25,309 nucleotides of DNA from an uncultured Lachnospiraceae bacterium (GTDB taxonomy: Bacteria > Bacillota > Clostridia > Lachnospirales > Lachnospiraceae): positions 59,212 through 84,520 of the forward strand of contig CAJTQG010000010.1 of NCBI GenBank assembly GCA_910578605.1, in the 5' to 3' direction. How positions within the stretch are numbered: the stretch's first letter is position 1; each line of letters opens with the position of its first letter. Shown piece after piece: positions 1 to 7,182 of the stretch. Position numbers and translations under genes: made by a program. Below the pieces are notes generated by a model. That model saw only the letters and a list, made by a program, of their open reading frames with translations, did not search any database and was not told the DNA's origin.

Positions 1-422
1 ATTGCAATCGTAGTCTTGATAAATATGAATTGTACAAAATGAATTAGGGGAGTATTTTATTTATATAGAAATACTACTAATGTCATCAGGGCAAACGCTG
101 TGATGATGAAAAGAACTCAAGCGATGTAAACCGAGGGAGGAAGGCAGGAATTTTATCGGAACAAAAATGGAATGAATAACATTGTATGTTTGATATTTTG
201 CTGGGGAGCAGCGTTTTAATTGGGAAGATAAAGCCTGCCTGTCGCTTGACAAGTACAGTATTTTATAAGAACTGCCATAGTTTTTCTTTGATGTAAGCTT
301 TCAGTAAAAGCATCTATGTGGAATAGGGATATGCCTGATAAATATCAAAAAATTGTACAGAATACATAACAAGCAATTGGAAAACGCAGCAGGTGAATTA
401 GACCTGAGCTAGGAGGTAGGAA
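1..422. other. Intergenic region upstream of the FAD/Rieske oxidoreductase
   Basis: No convincing complete gene is seen here. A plus-strand frame that is open from the window edge stops at a TAG at 45-47 and could be the last residues of a gene lying to the left, but the piece is too short to identify. A 7-bp inverted repeat (AGTATTT at 51-57, AAATACT at 69-75) follows it. A perfect TTGACA occurs at 246-251 but has no well-spaced -10 box, so I do not call a promoter. The stretch ends in the AGGAGG ribosome site of the next gene. Confidence 0.4.
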
Positions 423-1724
423 ATGTATTCTATTTGGGAAGAAGGTATAGAGTTACCATTTTTTGATGAGCTTGAAGGTGATCAGAGCACAGAGGTGCTG
501 ATAATCGGAGGAGGCCTGGCGGGTATTTTGTGTGCCTATTTTCTTCAGGAGAGCGGCGTAGACTATATGCTGCTGGAGGGAGATAGGATTTGCGGAAAAA
601 CTACAAAAAACACTACGGCAAAAATCACGTTTCAACATGGATTGTTGTATCATAAGCTTTTGAGAAAGAAGGGCTTAGAGCAGACTCAGATGTATTTAGG
701 GGCTAATCAAGCTGCTGTGAATAAGTATTTTGAATTGTGCAGGAACATAGATTGTGATTTTGAAGTGAAACCCTCCTATGTGTATTCTATAGACAAGGCA
801 GAAAAGCTGGAAAAGGAGATGAGGGCTCTAGAGGCAGTTGGTTACACTCCTGAACTTTCTAAGACGCTGGAGCTGCCATTTCCAACAGCGGGGGCGGTAA
901 AGTTCCATGAGCAGGCACAATTTCATCCTCTGAAATTTGCAGGGAGCATTGCAAAAAATCTAAATATTTATGAAAATTCCTTTGTGAGGGAGCTGGGGGA
1001 CCACTGGGCAGTTACAGATAAGGGAAAGGTAGCATATAAAAAGCTGATTATTGCCACCCATTTTCCGATAGATAATAAACATGGACTGTATTTTATGAAA
1101 ATGTATCAGCATCGTTCTTATGTGATAGCGCTAAAAAATGCATCAAATGTAAGGGGGATGTATGTGGATGAAGCAAAGGGAGGGTTATCTTTTCGCAATC
1201 AAAAGGATTATCTTCTCATTGGGGGAGGCGGACACCGCACCGGCAAAAGAGGGGGCAGCTGGCAGGAGCTTAGAAGCTTTGGGGCGAAGTATTATAGTGG
1301 ATGTACAGAAGATTTTAGCTGGGCGGCCCAGGACTGCATACCAATAGATGATGTGCCATACATTGGGAGATACTCCAAACATATGGGGGACTGCTTTGTG
1401 GCAACCGGTTTTCAAAAGTGGGGTGTGAGCACTTCTATGGCGGCAGCTATGATTTTAAGGGATCTTGTGATGGAAAAGCAAAATGAGTACGCACAATTGT
1501 TTTCCCCTTCCAGAAATATGTTAAAACCTAGGTTATTTATGAACTTATGGGAATCAGCTTCCAATCTGCTCAGCTTTTCTAAAAAGCGCTGTCCCCATTT
1601 GGGCTGTGCTTTAAAATGGAATGGAGCGGAGCATTCTTGGGATTGCCCATGTCACGGTTCACGGTTTGATGCCCAGGGCCATGTGTTGGACAATCCTGCA
1701 AACGGAAATGCTCAGTGGAAGTGA
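423..1724 (+). CDS. FAD-dependent oxidoreductase with C-terminal Rieske [2Fe-2S] domain
   Basis: This is a 433-residue cytoplasmic flavoprotein of the DadA/glycine-oxidase-like fold (DAO family) carrying a Rieske iron-sulfur domain. The N-terminus has the dinucleotide-binding motif GGGLAG (residues 29-34) followed about 20 residues later by an acidic strand end (LLEG), typical of FAD binding. Near residue 340 the segment ending ATGFQKWGVS matches the second FAD-contacting region of the family. The Rieske cluster ligands are C390-x-H392 and C408-x-x-H411, inside CPHLGC and CPCHGSRF. The linker between the two domains is short, which I recall as usual for clostridial members, and the protein ends soon after the Rieske loop. 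The start is supported by AGGAGG at 411-416. The physiological substrate is unknown; members are usually annotated as amine or amino-acid oxidoreductases. It appears to be monocistronic. Confidence 0.9.
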   Translation: MYSIWEEGIELPFFDELEGDQSTEVLIIGGGLAGILCAYFLQESGVDYMLLEGDRICGKTTKNTTAKITFQHGLLYHKLLRKKGLEQTQMYLGANQAAVNKYFELCRNIDCDFEVKPSYVYSIDKAEKLEKEMRALEAVGYTPELSKTLELPFPTAGAVKFHEQAQFHPLKFAGSIAKNLNIYENSFVRELGDHWAVTDKGKVAYKKLIIATHFPIDNKHGLYFMKMYQHRSYVIALKNASNVRGMYVDEAKGGLSFRNQKDYLLIGGGGHRTGKRGGSWQELRSFGAKYYSGCTEDFSWAAQDCIPIDDVPYIGRYSKHMGDCFVATGFQKWGVSTSMAAAMILRDLVMEKQNEYAQLFSPSRNMLKPRLFMNLWESASNLLSFSKKRCPHLGCALKWNGAEHSWDCPCHGSRFDAQGHVLDNPANGNAQWK

Positions 1725-1799
1725 TTTTATGCAGAATACCATTGCTCCAAGGGTGTGATAGATTCTTGCATATTCCTCCCGTTTAGAAATCAAAAATAA

Positions 1800-1835
1800 G
1801 GGGATGGGCACTGTGATACTGCTAAGTGCCGCCCC
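1800..1835 (+). terminator. Possible imperfect hairpin terminator after the oxidoreductase
   Basis: GGGG (1800-1803) and GGCACT (1807-1812) can pair with AGTGCC (1825-1830) and CCCC (1832-1835), with a small internal asymmetry and a 12-nt loop. It is followed by an AT-rich tract but not by a clean T run, so it may be a weak terminator or another stem-loop. Confidence 0.35.
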
Positions 1836-2256
1836 GCCATATTTAAATGATTCATTCCAATGTGGAAAAGTAAATTTTTATTGTCCCGCGTTCTAGGAGT
1901 CAAATTCTATCTATGGTTTTCTTCCATATGTTTCTATTTCAATCGCCCCAGCTTTTACTTGAATTTGTGCAAATGCAGCATATAATATTATCTTTTGCAT
2001 GAATTATTGATGAAAAATTATGTTTCATGTGGTAAAATAGTGTAATAATGAGACGTTTTATTGTACTTTATTGCATAAAAAAGGGTATAGATAGTACCAA
2101 TTTCCCAACAACTTGCTATGGGATTTTGTGGGAAGCTGTGGTAAAATGGTTAGGGTGTTTTTGAGAAATATGCAACATGGGTAAAGCATATAAATTGTAA
2201 TGGTCATGTGGCAAAAAAGATATATTTGGAAGATAGAAAATACATGGAGGAGCAAA
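1836..2256 (+). promoter_or_regulatory. Regulatory region upstream of the diguanylate cyclase
   Basis: This gene-free stretch holds several sigma-A-like signals. TTGAAT (1959-1964) and TATAAT (1981-1986) are separated by 16 bp. Two extended -10 elements, both reading TGgTAAAAT, lie at 2030-2038 and 2139-2147. They sit in a 14-nt sequence that is repeated with one mismatch (2028-2041 and 2137-2150), and a shorter related copy (TGTGGCAAAA) begins at 2207. Several promoters or a repeated binding site in front of the signalling gene are plausible. No coding region is supported. Confidence 0.4.
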
Positions 2257-3876
2257 ATGACAAAAAAAATAACAAAGTGCTATGTAATTTTAGGCATCGC
2301 TTGTATCATTTTTTTGTTCTATATTGGTTCATATTTTGATAATAAAAAATATGAGGCTAATAGCCATACAATTGCGGAGCAATTTACGGATATTCATGTA
2401 ATACAGAAGACGAAAGACAGAATTCAGCTGGAAGGGACTTTGCCCTCCTATGATTTAGATAACGTATGTCTTGGATTTCAAACTCTGCATCAAAATATAG
2501 AAATTTATGTGGAAAGCGAACCGGTATATCGCTTGCGTGCCGGAAATAACTCGTTTGGGAATACAACAGGCTGGCTTTTTAATTTTGTGCAGTTAAAGGA
2601 AGAATATAAGGGAAAGCAAATTAGCATTCGTGTAGATTCCATTTATGGCGGAGGTGTTCAGCCATCCTTTTATCTTGGCAGCGAATTATCGTTATATTTG
2701 ATGGTTATACGAAAGAATATAATACCGTTTGTCCTGTGCGTCATTACGATTGTGCTGGGGCTTATGATGGTTCTTTATTGGTTTTATGTACATAGAACAA
2801 CAGTGGTGGGAAGAGGTTTGCTTCATATAGGTACATTTGGGATTGTGATGGGCATTTGGTCAATTAATGAGATACCTATCACAACGCTTATTTTTCATGG
2901 GCATGTAGTATCTAGCTATCTGTCTTTTGTGGCGCTTATGATGCTTCCTATCCCCTTTATGCTGTTTGTGAGGGATTTATATTTAGACCAGAACAGCAAA
3001 GGATGGTATATAGTAGGAGTTACGAGTCTGGTAAATATCATTCTGTGTCTTGTAATGCAGGTAACGAATATTATGGATATGAAACGTTCTCTTTGGGTTA
3101 CTCATGGGACATTGCTTATATTCGTTATAGTGCTGGCATGGGAGACCATAAAGGAGATGCACAATGGCCAACTAAATTTTAAAGCCAAGGTCAATATGGT
3201 ATGCGTCGTCGTTGATTTGCTCACGCTCTTTTTGGATTTGGCAATGTATTATTTTAAAGACGGGGATTCTAATACATTTGGACGTATTGGTTTTATGATT
3301 CATATTATTACATTAGGTTGGCTTGCCACGAGAGATTCCGCCAGTTTAATTGAGAAGGGGCGGGTAGCAGAGCTGTACCAAACATTGGCATATAGGGATC
3401 AGCTGACAGGACTTGGGAACAGAACAGCCTTTGTGGAGGATATGGAAAAGAGGGTTGGGGTGGAGGCAAGTACTTCCATTATTATGTTGGATTTAAATGA
3501 CTTGAAAAAGTGTAATGATACTTTAGGACATGAGGCAGGTGACCGGTACATACAAAATGCAGCGAGAATGATAGATGATTCCTTCAGGGGAAATGGAAAG
3601 TGTTATCGCATCGGCGGAGATGAATTTTGTGTGATTTTGCCAAGCAATTCCGTGAAGCTGTGCAATGCGTTGCTTGTTGGTTTACAGGATAGGCAGACGG
3701 AATTTAACGAGAAGAGTATGGAGGAAAAGGTATATATGGCATGGGGCTATGCTATATATAATGCAAACTCTGATAAAAACTTGAATGACACAAGAAAGCG
3801 TGCAGACATAATGATGTACCAAAATAAGAAGAAAATGAAGGAGGGGAAAATTCGAAGTACATCTACCTTTTTTTAA
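2257..3876 (+). CDS. Membrane-bound diguanylate cyclase (multi-TM sensor plus GGDEF domain)
   Basis: The 539-residue protein should make cyclic di-GMP from two GTP at the inner face of the membrane. It has one N-terminal membrane segment (about residues 7-25), an extracytoplasmic domain of about 130 residues, then a block of several hydrophobic helices (about 165-360) resembling the 7TM sensor arrangement of 7TMR-DISM proteins, and a C-terminal GGDEF domain. The catalytic signature GGDEF is intact at residues 453-457, and the DQLTGLGNR entry motif of the domain is also present. The position of the inhibitory RxxD site reads RGNG, so product feedback inhibition is probably lost. I chose the ATG at 2257 because GGAGG lies at 2246-2250; a longer frame from 2200 has no ribosome site. 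The signal sensed is unknown. A c-di-GMP-I type riboswitch lies about 7 kb downstream. Confidence 0.9.
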   Translation: MTKKITKCYVILGIACIIFLFYIGSYFDNKKYEANSHTIAEQFTDIHVIQKTKDRIQLEGTLPSYDLDNVCLGFQTLHQNIEIYVESEPVYRLRAGNNSFGNTTGWLFNFVQLKEEYKGKQISIRVDSIYGGGVQPSFYLGSELSLYLMVIRKNIIPFVLCVITIVLGLMMVLYWFYVHRTTVVGRGLLHIGTFGIVMGIWSINEIPITTLIFHGHVVSSYLSFVALMMLPIPFMLFVRDLYLDQNSKGWYIVGVTSLVNIILCLVMQVTNIMDMKRSLWVTHGTLLIFVIVLAWETIKEMHNGQLNFKAKVNMVCVVVDLLTLFLDLAMYYFKDGDSNTFGRIGFMIHIITLGWLATRDSASLIEKGRVAELYQTLAYRDQLTGLGNRTAFVEDMEKRVGVEASTSIIMLDLNDLKKCNDTLGHEAGDRYIQNAARMIDDSFRGNGKCYRIGGDEFCVILPSNSVKLCNALLVGLQDRQTEFNEKSMEEKVYMAWGYAIYNANSDKNLNDTRKRADIMMYQNKKKMKEGKIRSTSTFF

Positions 3877-3910
3877 GGCGTGTACAGTTGAGAGTGAAAA
3901 TGGCAAGGGT

Positions 3911-3934
3911 GGATGTCAGCTTTGCTGACATGCC
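3911..3934 (+). terminator. Stem-loop after the diguanylate cyclase gene
   Basis: A perfect 8-bp stem, ATGTCAGC (3913-3920) and GCTGACAT (3924-3931), encloses a three-base loop TTT; flanking GG and CC can add pairs with one bulge. The following sequence is CTTATGTATTG rather than a strong T run, so termination efficiency is uncertain, but its place right after the stop codon fits a terminator. Confidence 0.5.
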
Positions 3935-3941
3935 TTATGTA

Positions 3942-3969
3942 TTGTAGTATGAAAAGAAATATTTATAAA
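3942..3969 (+). promoter_or_regulatory. Candidate promoter of the zinc-ribbon/lipoprotein operon
   Basis: TTGTAG (3942-3947) and TATAAA (3964-3969) are separated by 16 bp and lie about 40 bp before the start of the zinc-ribbon gene. The match is moderate. Confidence 0.35.
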
Positions 3970-4008
3970 CTGTTGGGATAGGAAAAAAAGAAAAGGAGAC
4001 AGATAAAG

Positions 4009-5046
4009 ATGAAGTTTTGTTCAAATTGCGGTACAAAGCTTGAAGATGAAGACAAGTTTTGTATGAATTGCGGTGCGCCCACAGAACAGTCGGAGGAAAC
4101 AGGGCAGAAGGATGACACACAGGAGTCTGATGCAGTACATGAGGCACAGACAGAGGCTGCTGTTGCTGAGGAAGAGGATGCAGGGAAATCTGATTTGGCA
4201 GAAGTACAAGAAGAAAATCAAGGTGAGACTGCAGTGGAGGCCCAGGCGGAACCCCAGACCCAGGAATCCTTTGAGAGTGAAACAGCAAAAGTTAGTTTAG
4301 AGAAGCAAGAAGGGGATTCCAAGCCTCAGGGCTACCAGATTAACACAGGGGAAAGTCAGTCCCAAGGCTACCAGATTAACACAGGGGAAAGTCAATCCCA
4401 GGGCTACCAGATTAACACAGGAGAAAGTCAGTCCCAGGGTTACCAGATTAATACAGGGGACAATCAGGGGCCGGTTCAGCAGGCAGCTCCAATGAATGCT
4501 AAGACAAAGAAACAATTGGCTGTGATTGGAGCCGTTATTTTGGTTGTAATTGTAGCGGCATTTGTAGTAATGAAAACCGTTATTTTTCCGGGATATAAGG
4601 TTCCGGTGAAGAATTTGGCAAAGGCAATTGATAAGCAAAAGGAAAAATATGTGGAGGACAATGTACCAAAGGCATATAAAGCAATAAAAGAGACAACAGA
4701 CATGGATTATGATGAGCTTTTTACATATTCCATCACAAAAGGCAATAGTGATTTTTCTTATGAAGTTATTAAGAAGGCGGATTATAAAATAGTAGAAAAG
4801 AAAAAGCTAAGCGAAAAGAGAGCGAAAGCAATTAAAAATCAATTAAGGGATTCCATGAGCAGTGAAAAGAAGATTTCCTTTGACACAAATAAGTGCTATG
4901 CGCTGGCTGTTGAATTTAAGCTGGACAATGGTGATGACAAGGAGACCTTTGAGACCGTTGTATATACAGCAAAGGATGAGGGTAAGTGGATGCTGATAGC
5001 AGTAAAGAATGTGGATTTTGATGATGACAGTCAGGATGAAGAGTAG
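4009..5046 (+). CDS. Zinc-ribbon membrane protein with four 12-residue repeats
   Basis: The 345-residue protein starts with a zinc ribbon: two CxxC pairs, FCSNCG and FCMNCG, about 12 residues apart. A long acidic, Glu/Gln-rich low-complexity linker follows (about residues 27-105). Four near-identical 12-residue repeats, QGYQINTGESQS-like, occupy residues 107-154. One transmembrane helix (about 168-188) and an outer domain of about 155 residues rich in Lys, Asp and Glu complete it. The zinc ribbon should be cytoplasmic and the C-terminal domain extracytoplasmic. I do not recognise the outer domain. AAAGGAG precedes the start at a normal distance. The next gene, a lipoprotein, begins 14 bp after the stop, so the two are probably co-expressed and may act together at the cell surface. 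A general cell-envelope or stress role is possible but unproven. Confidence 0.8.
   Translation: MKFCSNCGTKLEDEDKFCMNCGAPTEQSEETGQKDDTQESDAVHEAQTEAAVAEEEDAGKSDLAEVQEENQGETAVEAQAEPQTQESFESETAKVSLEKQEGDSKPQGYQINTGESQSQGYQINTGESQSQGYQINTGESQSQGYQINTGDNQGPVQQAAPMNAKTKKQLAVIGAVILVVIVAAFVVMKTVIFPGYKVPVKNLAKAIDKQKEKYVEDNVPKAYKAIKETTDMDYDELFTYSITKGNSDFSYEVIKKADYKIVEKKKLSEKRAKAIKNQLRDSMSSEKKISFDTNKCYALAVEFKLDNGDDKETFETVVYTAKDEGKWMLIAVKNVDFDDDSQDEE
4327..4470 (+). repeat. Tandem array of four 36-bp repeats inside the zinc-ribbon gene
   Basis: Four head-to-tail units of exactly 36 bp start at 4327, 4363, 4399 and 4435. Differences are mostly silent (CAG/CAA, GGC/GGT, AAC/AAT), and only the last unit changes amino acids (GDNQG ending). 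The array keeps frame and codes for a Q-G-Y-Q-I-N-T-G-E/D linker. It is likely to vary in copy number between strains by slippage or recombination. Confidence 0.95.
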
Positions 5047-5060
5047 GAGGAGGGAACAAA

Positions 5061-6233
5061 ATGAAAAAGAATAAAACATATAAGAGAGCATTGTTGATGG
5101 CTGCCTGTTCCCTGTTGACTTTTTGTGCAGTTGGGTGCGGGACGAAAAAAGAAAAAATCAATCCGGTGGATTTTATAAAAGCAGAATATGATGGATTTAA
5201 TGGGCATACCAATATAACCTTGTCCATAGATAAGGAAAAAATTGGGGATAAGTGTAAAGAGGTGAGGGATGAAAAATCTCTTCTAGACTCTGTTTTTTTG
5301 CAGGAGTTATTGAGTTCCATGGAAATAGAGTATGAGGACGATTCCACGGAACACAAAAATGGAGATAAAATTTCTGTAAAGTTTCAGTGGGAGGAAGATT
5401 TAGAGGAAGATTGTCCTTACAAGATAGCATCTGATGAAGAAGACTTTGAAATCAGCGGTTTGGAGGAGGCAGAAGAGATAGACCCATTTGAGGGGATAGA
5501 GGTTACGTTTTCCGGTGTAGCGCCAAAGGGTGAGGCATCTATTAACACAGATGGCTGCAACAGCTATGCTAAAGATAACGGTTATTATTCTGTAAAGGAA
5601 GGGAATAATTATTCTTTGAGTAATGGGGATAAGATAGTGATTGTTTATGAATACTATGAGGGCACCTTTATCTCCGATAAAAAAATAGTAACAGAGGATA
5701 CAAAGGAATATACGGTAGAGGGACTGTCTGAGTATGTCACAACAGCAGGGGCGGCAGATTTTACAGAATTTAACCCTCTCATTTTACAGGAAGTGAACCA
5801 GGATTTAAAGGAGTGGGATGTATACAAGTACAGTGATGTGAAGCTGATTGAGAATACATGGCCTGAGTATACCTTTACGGCAGTGCCGGAATTTTATAGG
5901 GGCTATTATGCTTACAACACACAGGACACTTCTACCAATGGGTATATTGCAGTATATAAAGTAAATGCAACCGCAACTGTGACAGATACAAGGAATGAAA
6001 AGAAAATTAAAAAAGGTCAAAAATTCACAAAAACCTTCTATTATGCAGTGAAAACAGACAAAGTAACGAAGGATGCTGCAGGAAAAATAACTATTCAACA
6101 GTATGAAGATTGGTGGACGGGAACAACCAAGTATGGTATGGATACTTTGGTAATATTAGAGGAGTCCAAGATTTTGTCGGATCTGCAGTCTGATCTTGGT
6201 TATAGCTATGATTCTATCACCCAGCTTCAGTAG
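5061..6233 (+). CDS. Putative lipoprotein, function unknown
   Basis: This 390-residue exported protein has a basic N-terminus, a hydrophobic core and a lipobox-like AVGC with the modifiable cysteine near residue 26, so it is probably a membrane-anchored lipoprotein. The mature part is acidic and mostly beta-like, with many Asp, Glu, Lys and Tyr residues. A segment around residues 148-205 reads like a small beta-sandwich or Ig-like domain. I do not recognise a named family. The start is supported by GGAGGAGG immediately after the stop of the zinc-ribbon gene, which makes an operon of the two very likely. Joint occurrence suggests that the outer domain of the zinc-ribbon protein and this lipoprotein work at the same site; that is inference. 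Confidence 0.75.
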   Translation: MKKNKTYKRALLMAACSLLTFCAVGCGTKKEKINPVDFIKAEYDGFNGHTNITLSIDKEKIGDKCKEVRDEKSLLDSVFLQELLSSMEIEYEDDSTEHKNGDKISVKFQWEEDLEEDCPYKIASDEEDFEISGLEEAEEIDPFEGIEVTFSGVAPKGEASINTDGCNSYAKDNGYYSVKEGNNYSLSNGDKIVIVYEYYEGTFISDKKIVTEDTKEYTVEGLSEYVTTAGAADFTEFNPLILQEVNQDLKEWDVYKYSDVKLIENTWPEYTFTAVPEFYRGYYAYNTQDTSTNGYIAVYKVNATATVTDTRNEKKIKKGQKFTKTFYYAVKTDKVTKDAAGKITIQQYEDWWTGTTKYGMDTLVILEESKILSDLQSDLGYSYDSITQLQ

Positions 6234-6387
6234 GTCAATGGAAAAGGAAGTGTTTCAAAATGTATATACAAAGTCTATATTTATGGTGAATAAATGGATG
6301 GTAAAATAAATGTAAGGCAATGTTTTATATAGAATGTTTATGAAATTCAGATAATATAGAGTAAAAGAATAAAGGCGGGTGTTTCAC

Positions 6388-6567
6388 ATGCAGATTTCAA
6401 GCAGATTTACATTGGCTGTTCATATATTTGTCTGTATAGATACATTTCAAGATACTTATAAAGTCACAAGTGATTTTCTTGCGGGCAGCACTAATGTAAA
6501 TCCAGTAATCATTCGTAAAATACTTGGTCAATTAAAGACGGCAGGTTTTGTTATATTTTGTTTGTAA
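6388..6567 (+). pseudogene. Truncated Rrf2-family transcriptional regulator
   Basis: The 59 residues from the ATG at 6388 match the N-terminal winged helix-turn-helix of Rrf2-type regulators (the YwnA-like group), which opens QISSRFTLAVH and carries VTSDFLAGSTNVNPVIIRK in the recognition region. Family members run to about 130-150 residues, with a dimerisation helix and, in some, cysteine ligands. Here the frame ends right after the HTH wing would begin (TAGFVI) and no continuation is seen downstream in any frame. AAAGGCGGG at 6371-6379 favours the ATG at 6388 over the upstream GTG at 6379. It is probably a 3'-deleted remnant. A DNA-binding micro-regulator cannot be excluded but would lack the dimerisation part. 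Confidence 0.75.
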
Positions 6568-6569
6568 AC

Positions 6570-6604
6570 AAGGGGCAACAGTGGAAAGTACACTGTTGCC
6601 CCTT
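6570..6604 (+). terminator. Strong 14-bp hairpin after the Rrf2 remnant
   Basis: AAGGGGCAACAGTG (6570-6583) pairs perfectly with CACTGTTGCCCCTT (6591-6604) around a 7-nt loop. It begins two bases after the stop codon of the truncated Rrf2 frame. The sequence after it (GCGTTATATA) is not a T tract, so it could be a terminator whose tail has decayed or an end-repeat left by the deletion. Confidence 0.55.
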
Positions 6605-7029
6605 GCGTTATATACGTTGCCTGATTTTGCCGGTATAAGCTGAAGGAACAGTTGATGACTGGATTTTTGAATTTAGAAAAATAAAGGGATAATGGCTTCT
6701 GATATCAGTGATGAAGCCTTGAATAGTACATCCATTTTATAATATGAATTTTAAGCAGATATTATATTAACGGATGTTCCGTATGGGAATCTCACTAAAT
6801 AGCAGAATACAAATAAGGATAATGTAAATTTTCATGGGGTGGAAAAGCAAGTAGTAGGAAAACGTTTATTTCAAATATTTAGATTATGGTAACCATCATT
6901 ATGGCAAGTTGTCTTGTATATGATAAAGGGTTTTACCACGCATAGGATAATCGTCAGTATCTTTATTCAAATCGGATAGGTCTATATGTATTAGTGAAGA
7001 TGTAGGAAAGGTGCTGCAATCGGCTTTGA
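6605..7029. other. Gene-free stretch between the Rrf2 remnant and the GNAT-Nudix promoter
   Basis: About 425 bp with frequent stops in all frames and no recognisable protein. The only structure seen is a short inverted repeat, GGCTTC (6694-6699) and GAAGCC (6713-6718), around a TGATATCA palindrome. It may be decayed DNA that followed the lost part of the Rrf2 gene. Confidence 0.4.
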
Positions 7030-7048
7030 AATTTGATTGAATCAAATT
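7030..7048. promoter_or_regulatory. 19-bp perfect palindrome, likely operator
   Basis: AATTTGATTGAATCAAATT is a perfect inverted repeat of 9-bp arms around a single central G. Its right end overlaps the -35 box of the promoter at 7047-7076, the classic position for a repressor site. The cognate regulator is not known. Confidence 0.6.
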
Positions 7049-7076
7049 GCACAGCCCGTTTATTCTGTGTTATAAT
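7047..7076 (+). promoter_or_regulatory. Sigma-A promoter of the GNAT-Nudix gene
   Basis: TTGCAC (7047-7052) and TATAAT (7071-7076) are 18 bp apart, and the -10 is extended by TGT directly before it. Transcription should start near 7083, giving a leader of about 100 nt. Confidence 0.7.
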
Positions 7077-7182
7077 TTTGAAAGAATTGATTATATTATT
7101 GTGGCATTTTTTAGTAATTGCATTTGCCGGCCATATAACAAGTACATTTGATGACACAGAATTGGTAGAGGAGGTTGACAGT

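Noticed and set aside
61..252. Minus-strand frame of 63 codons at the left end
   Set aside because: No ribosome site, and composition and sequence do not resemble a real protein.
4327..4470. 36-bp direct repeats as a CRISPR array
   Set aside because: The units are contiguous with no spacers and encode an in-frame peptide repeat inside a gene.
3935..5356. Minus-strand open frames of 117, 113 and 146 codons (3935-4288, 4297-4638, 4916-5356)
   Set aside because: They mirror the low-complexity and repeat coding of the plus-strand genes, have no ribosome sites, and resemble no protein family.
7033..7182. N-terminal extension of the GNAT-Nudix gene from 7033
   Set aside because: It begins inside the palindrome and runs through the promoter with no ribosome site; the ATG at 7183 has AGAGGAGG at ideal distance and starts the GNAT fold.
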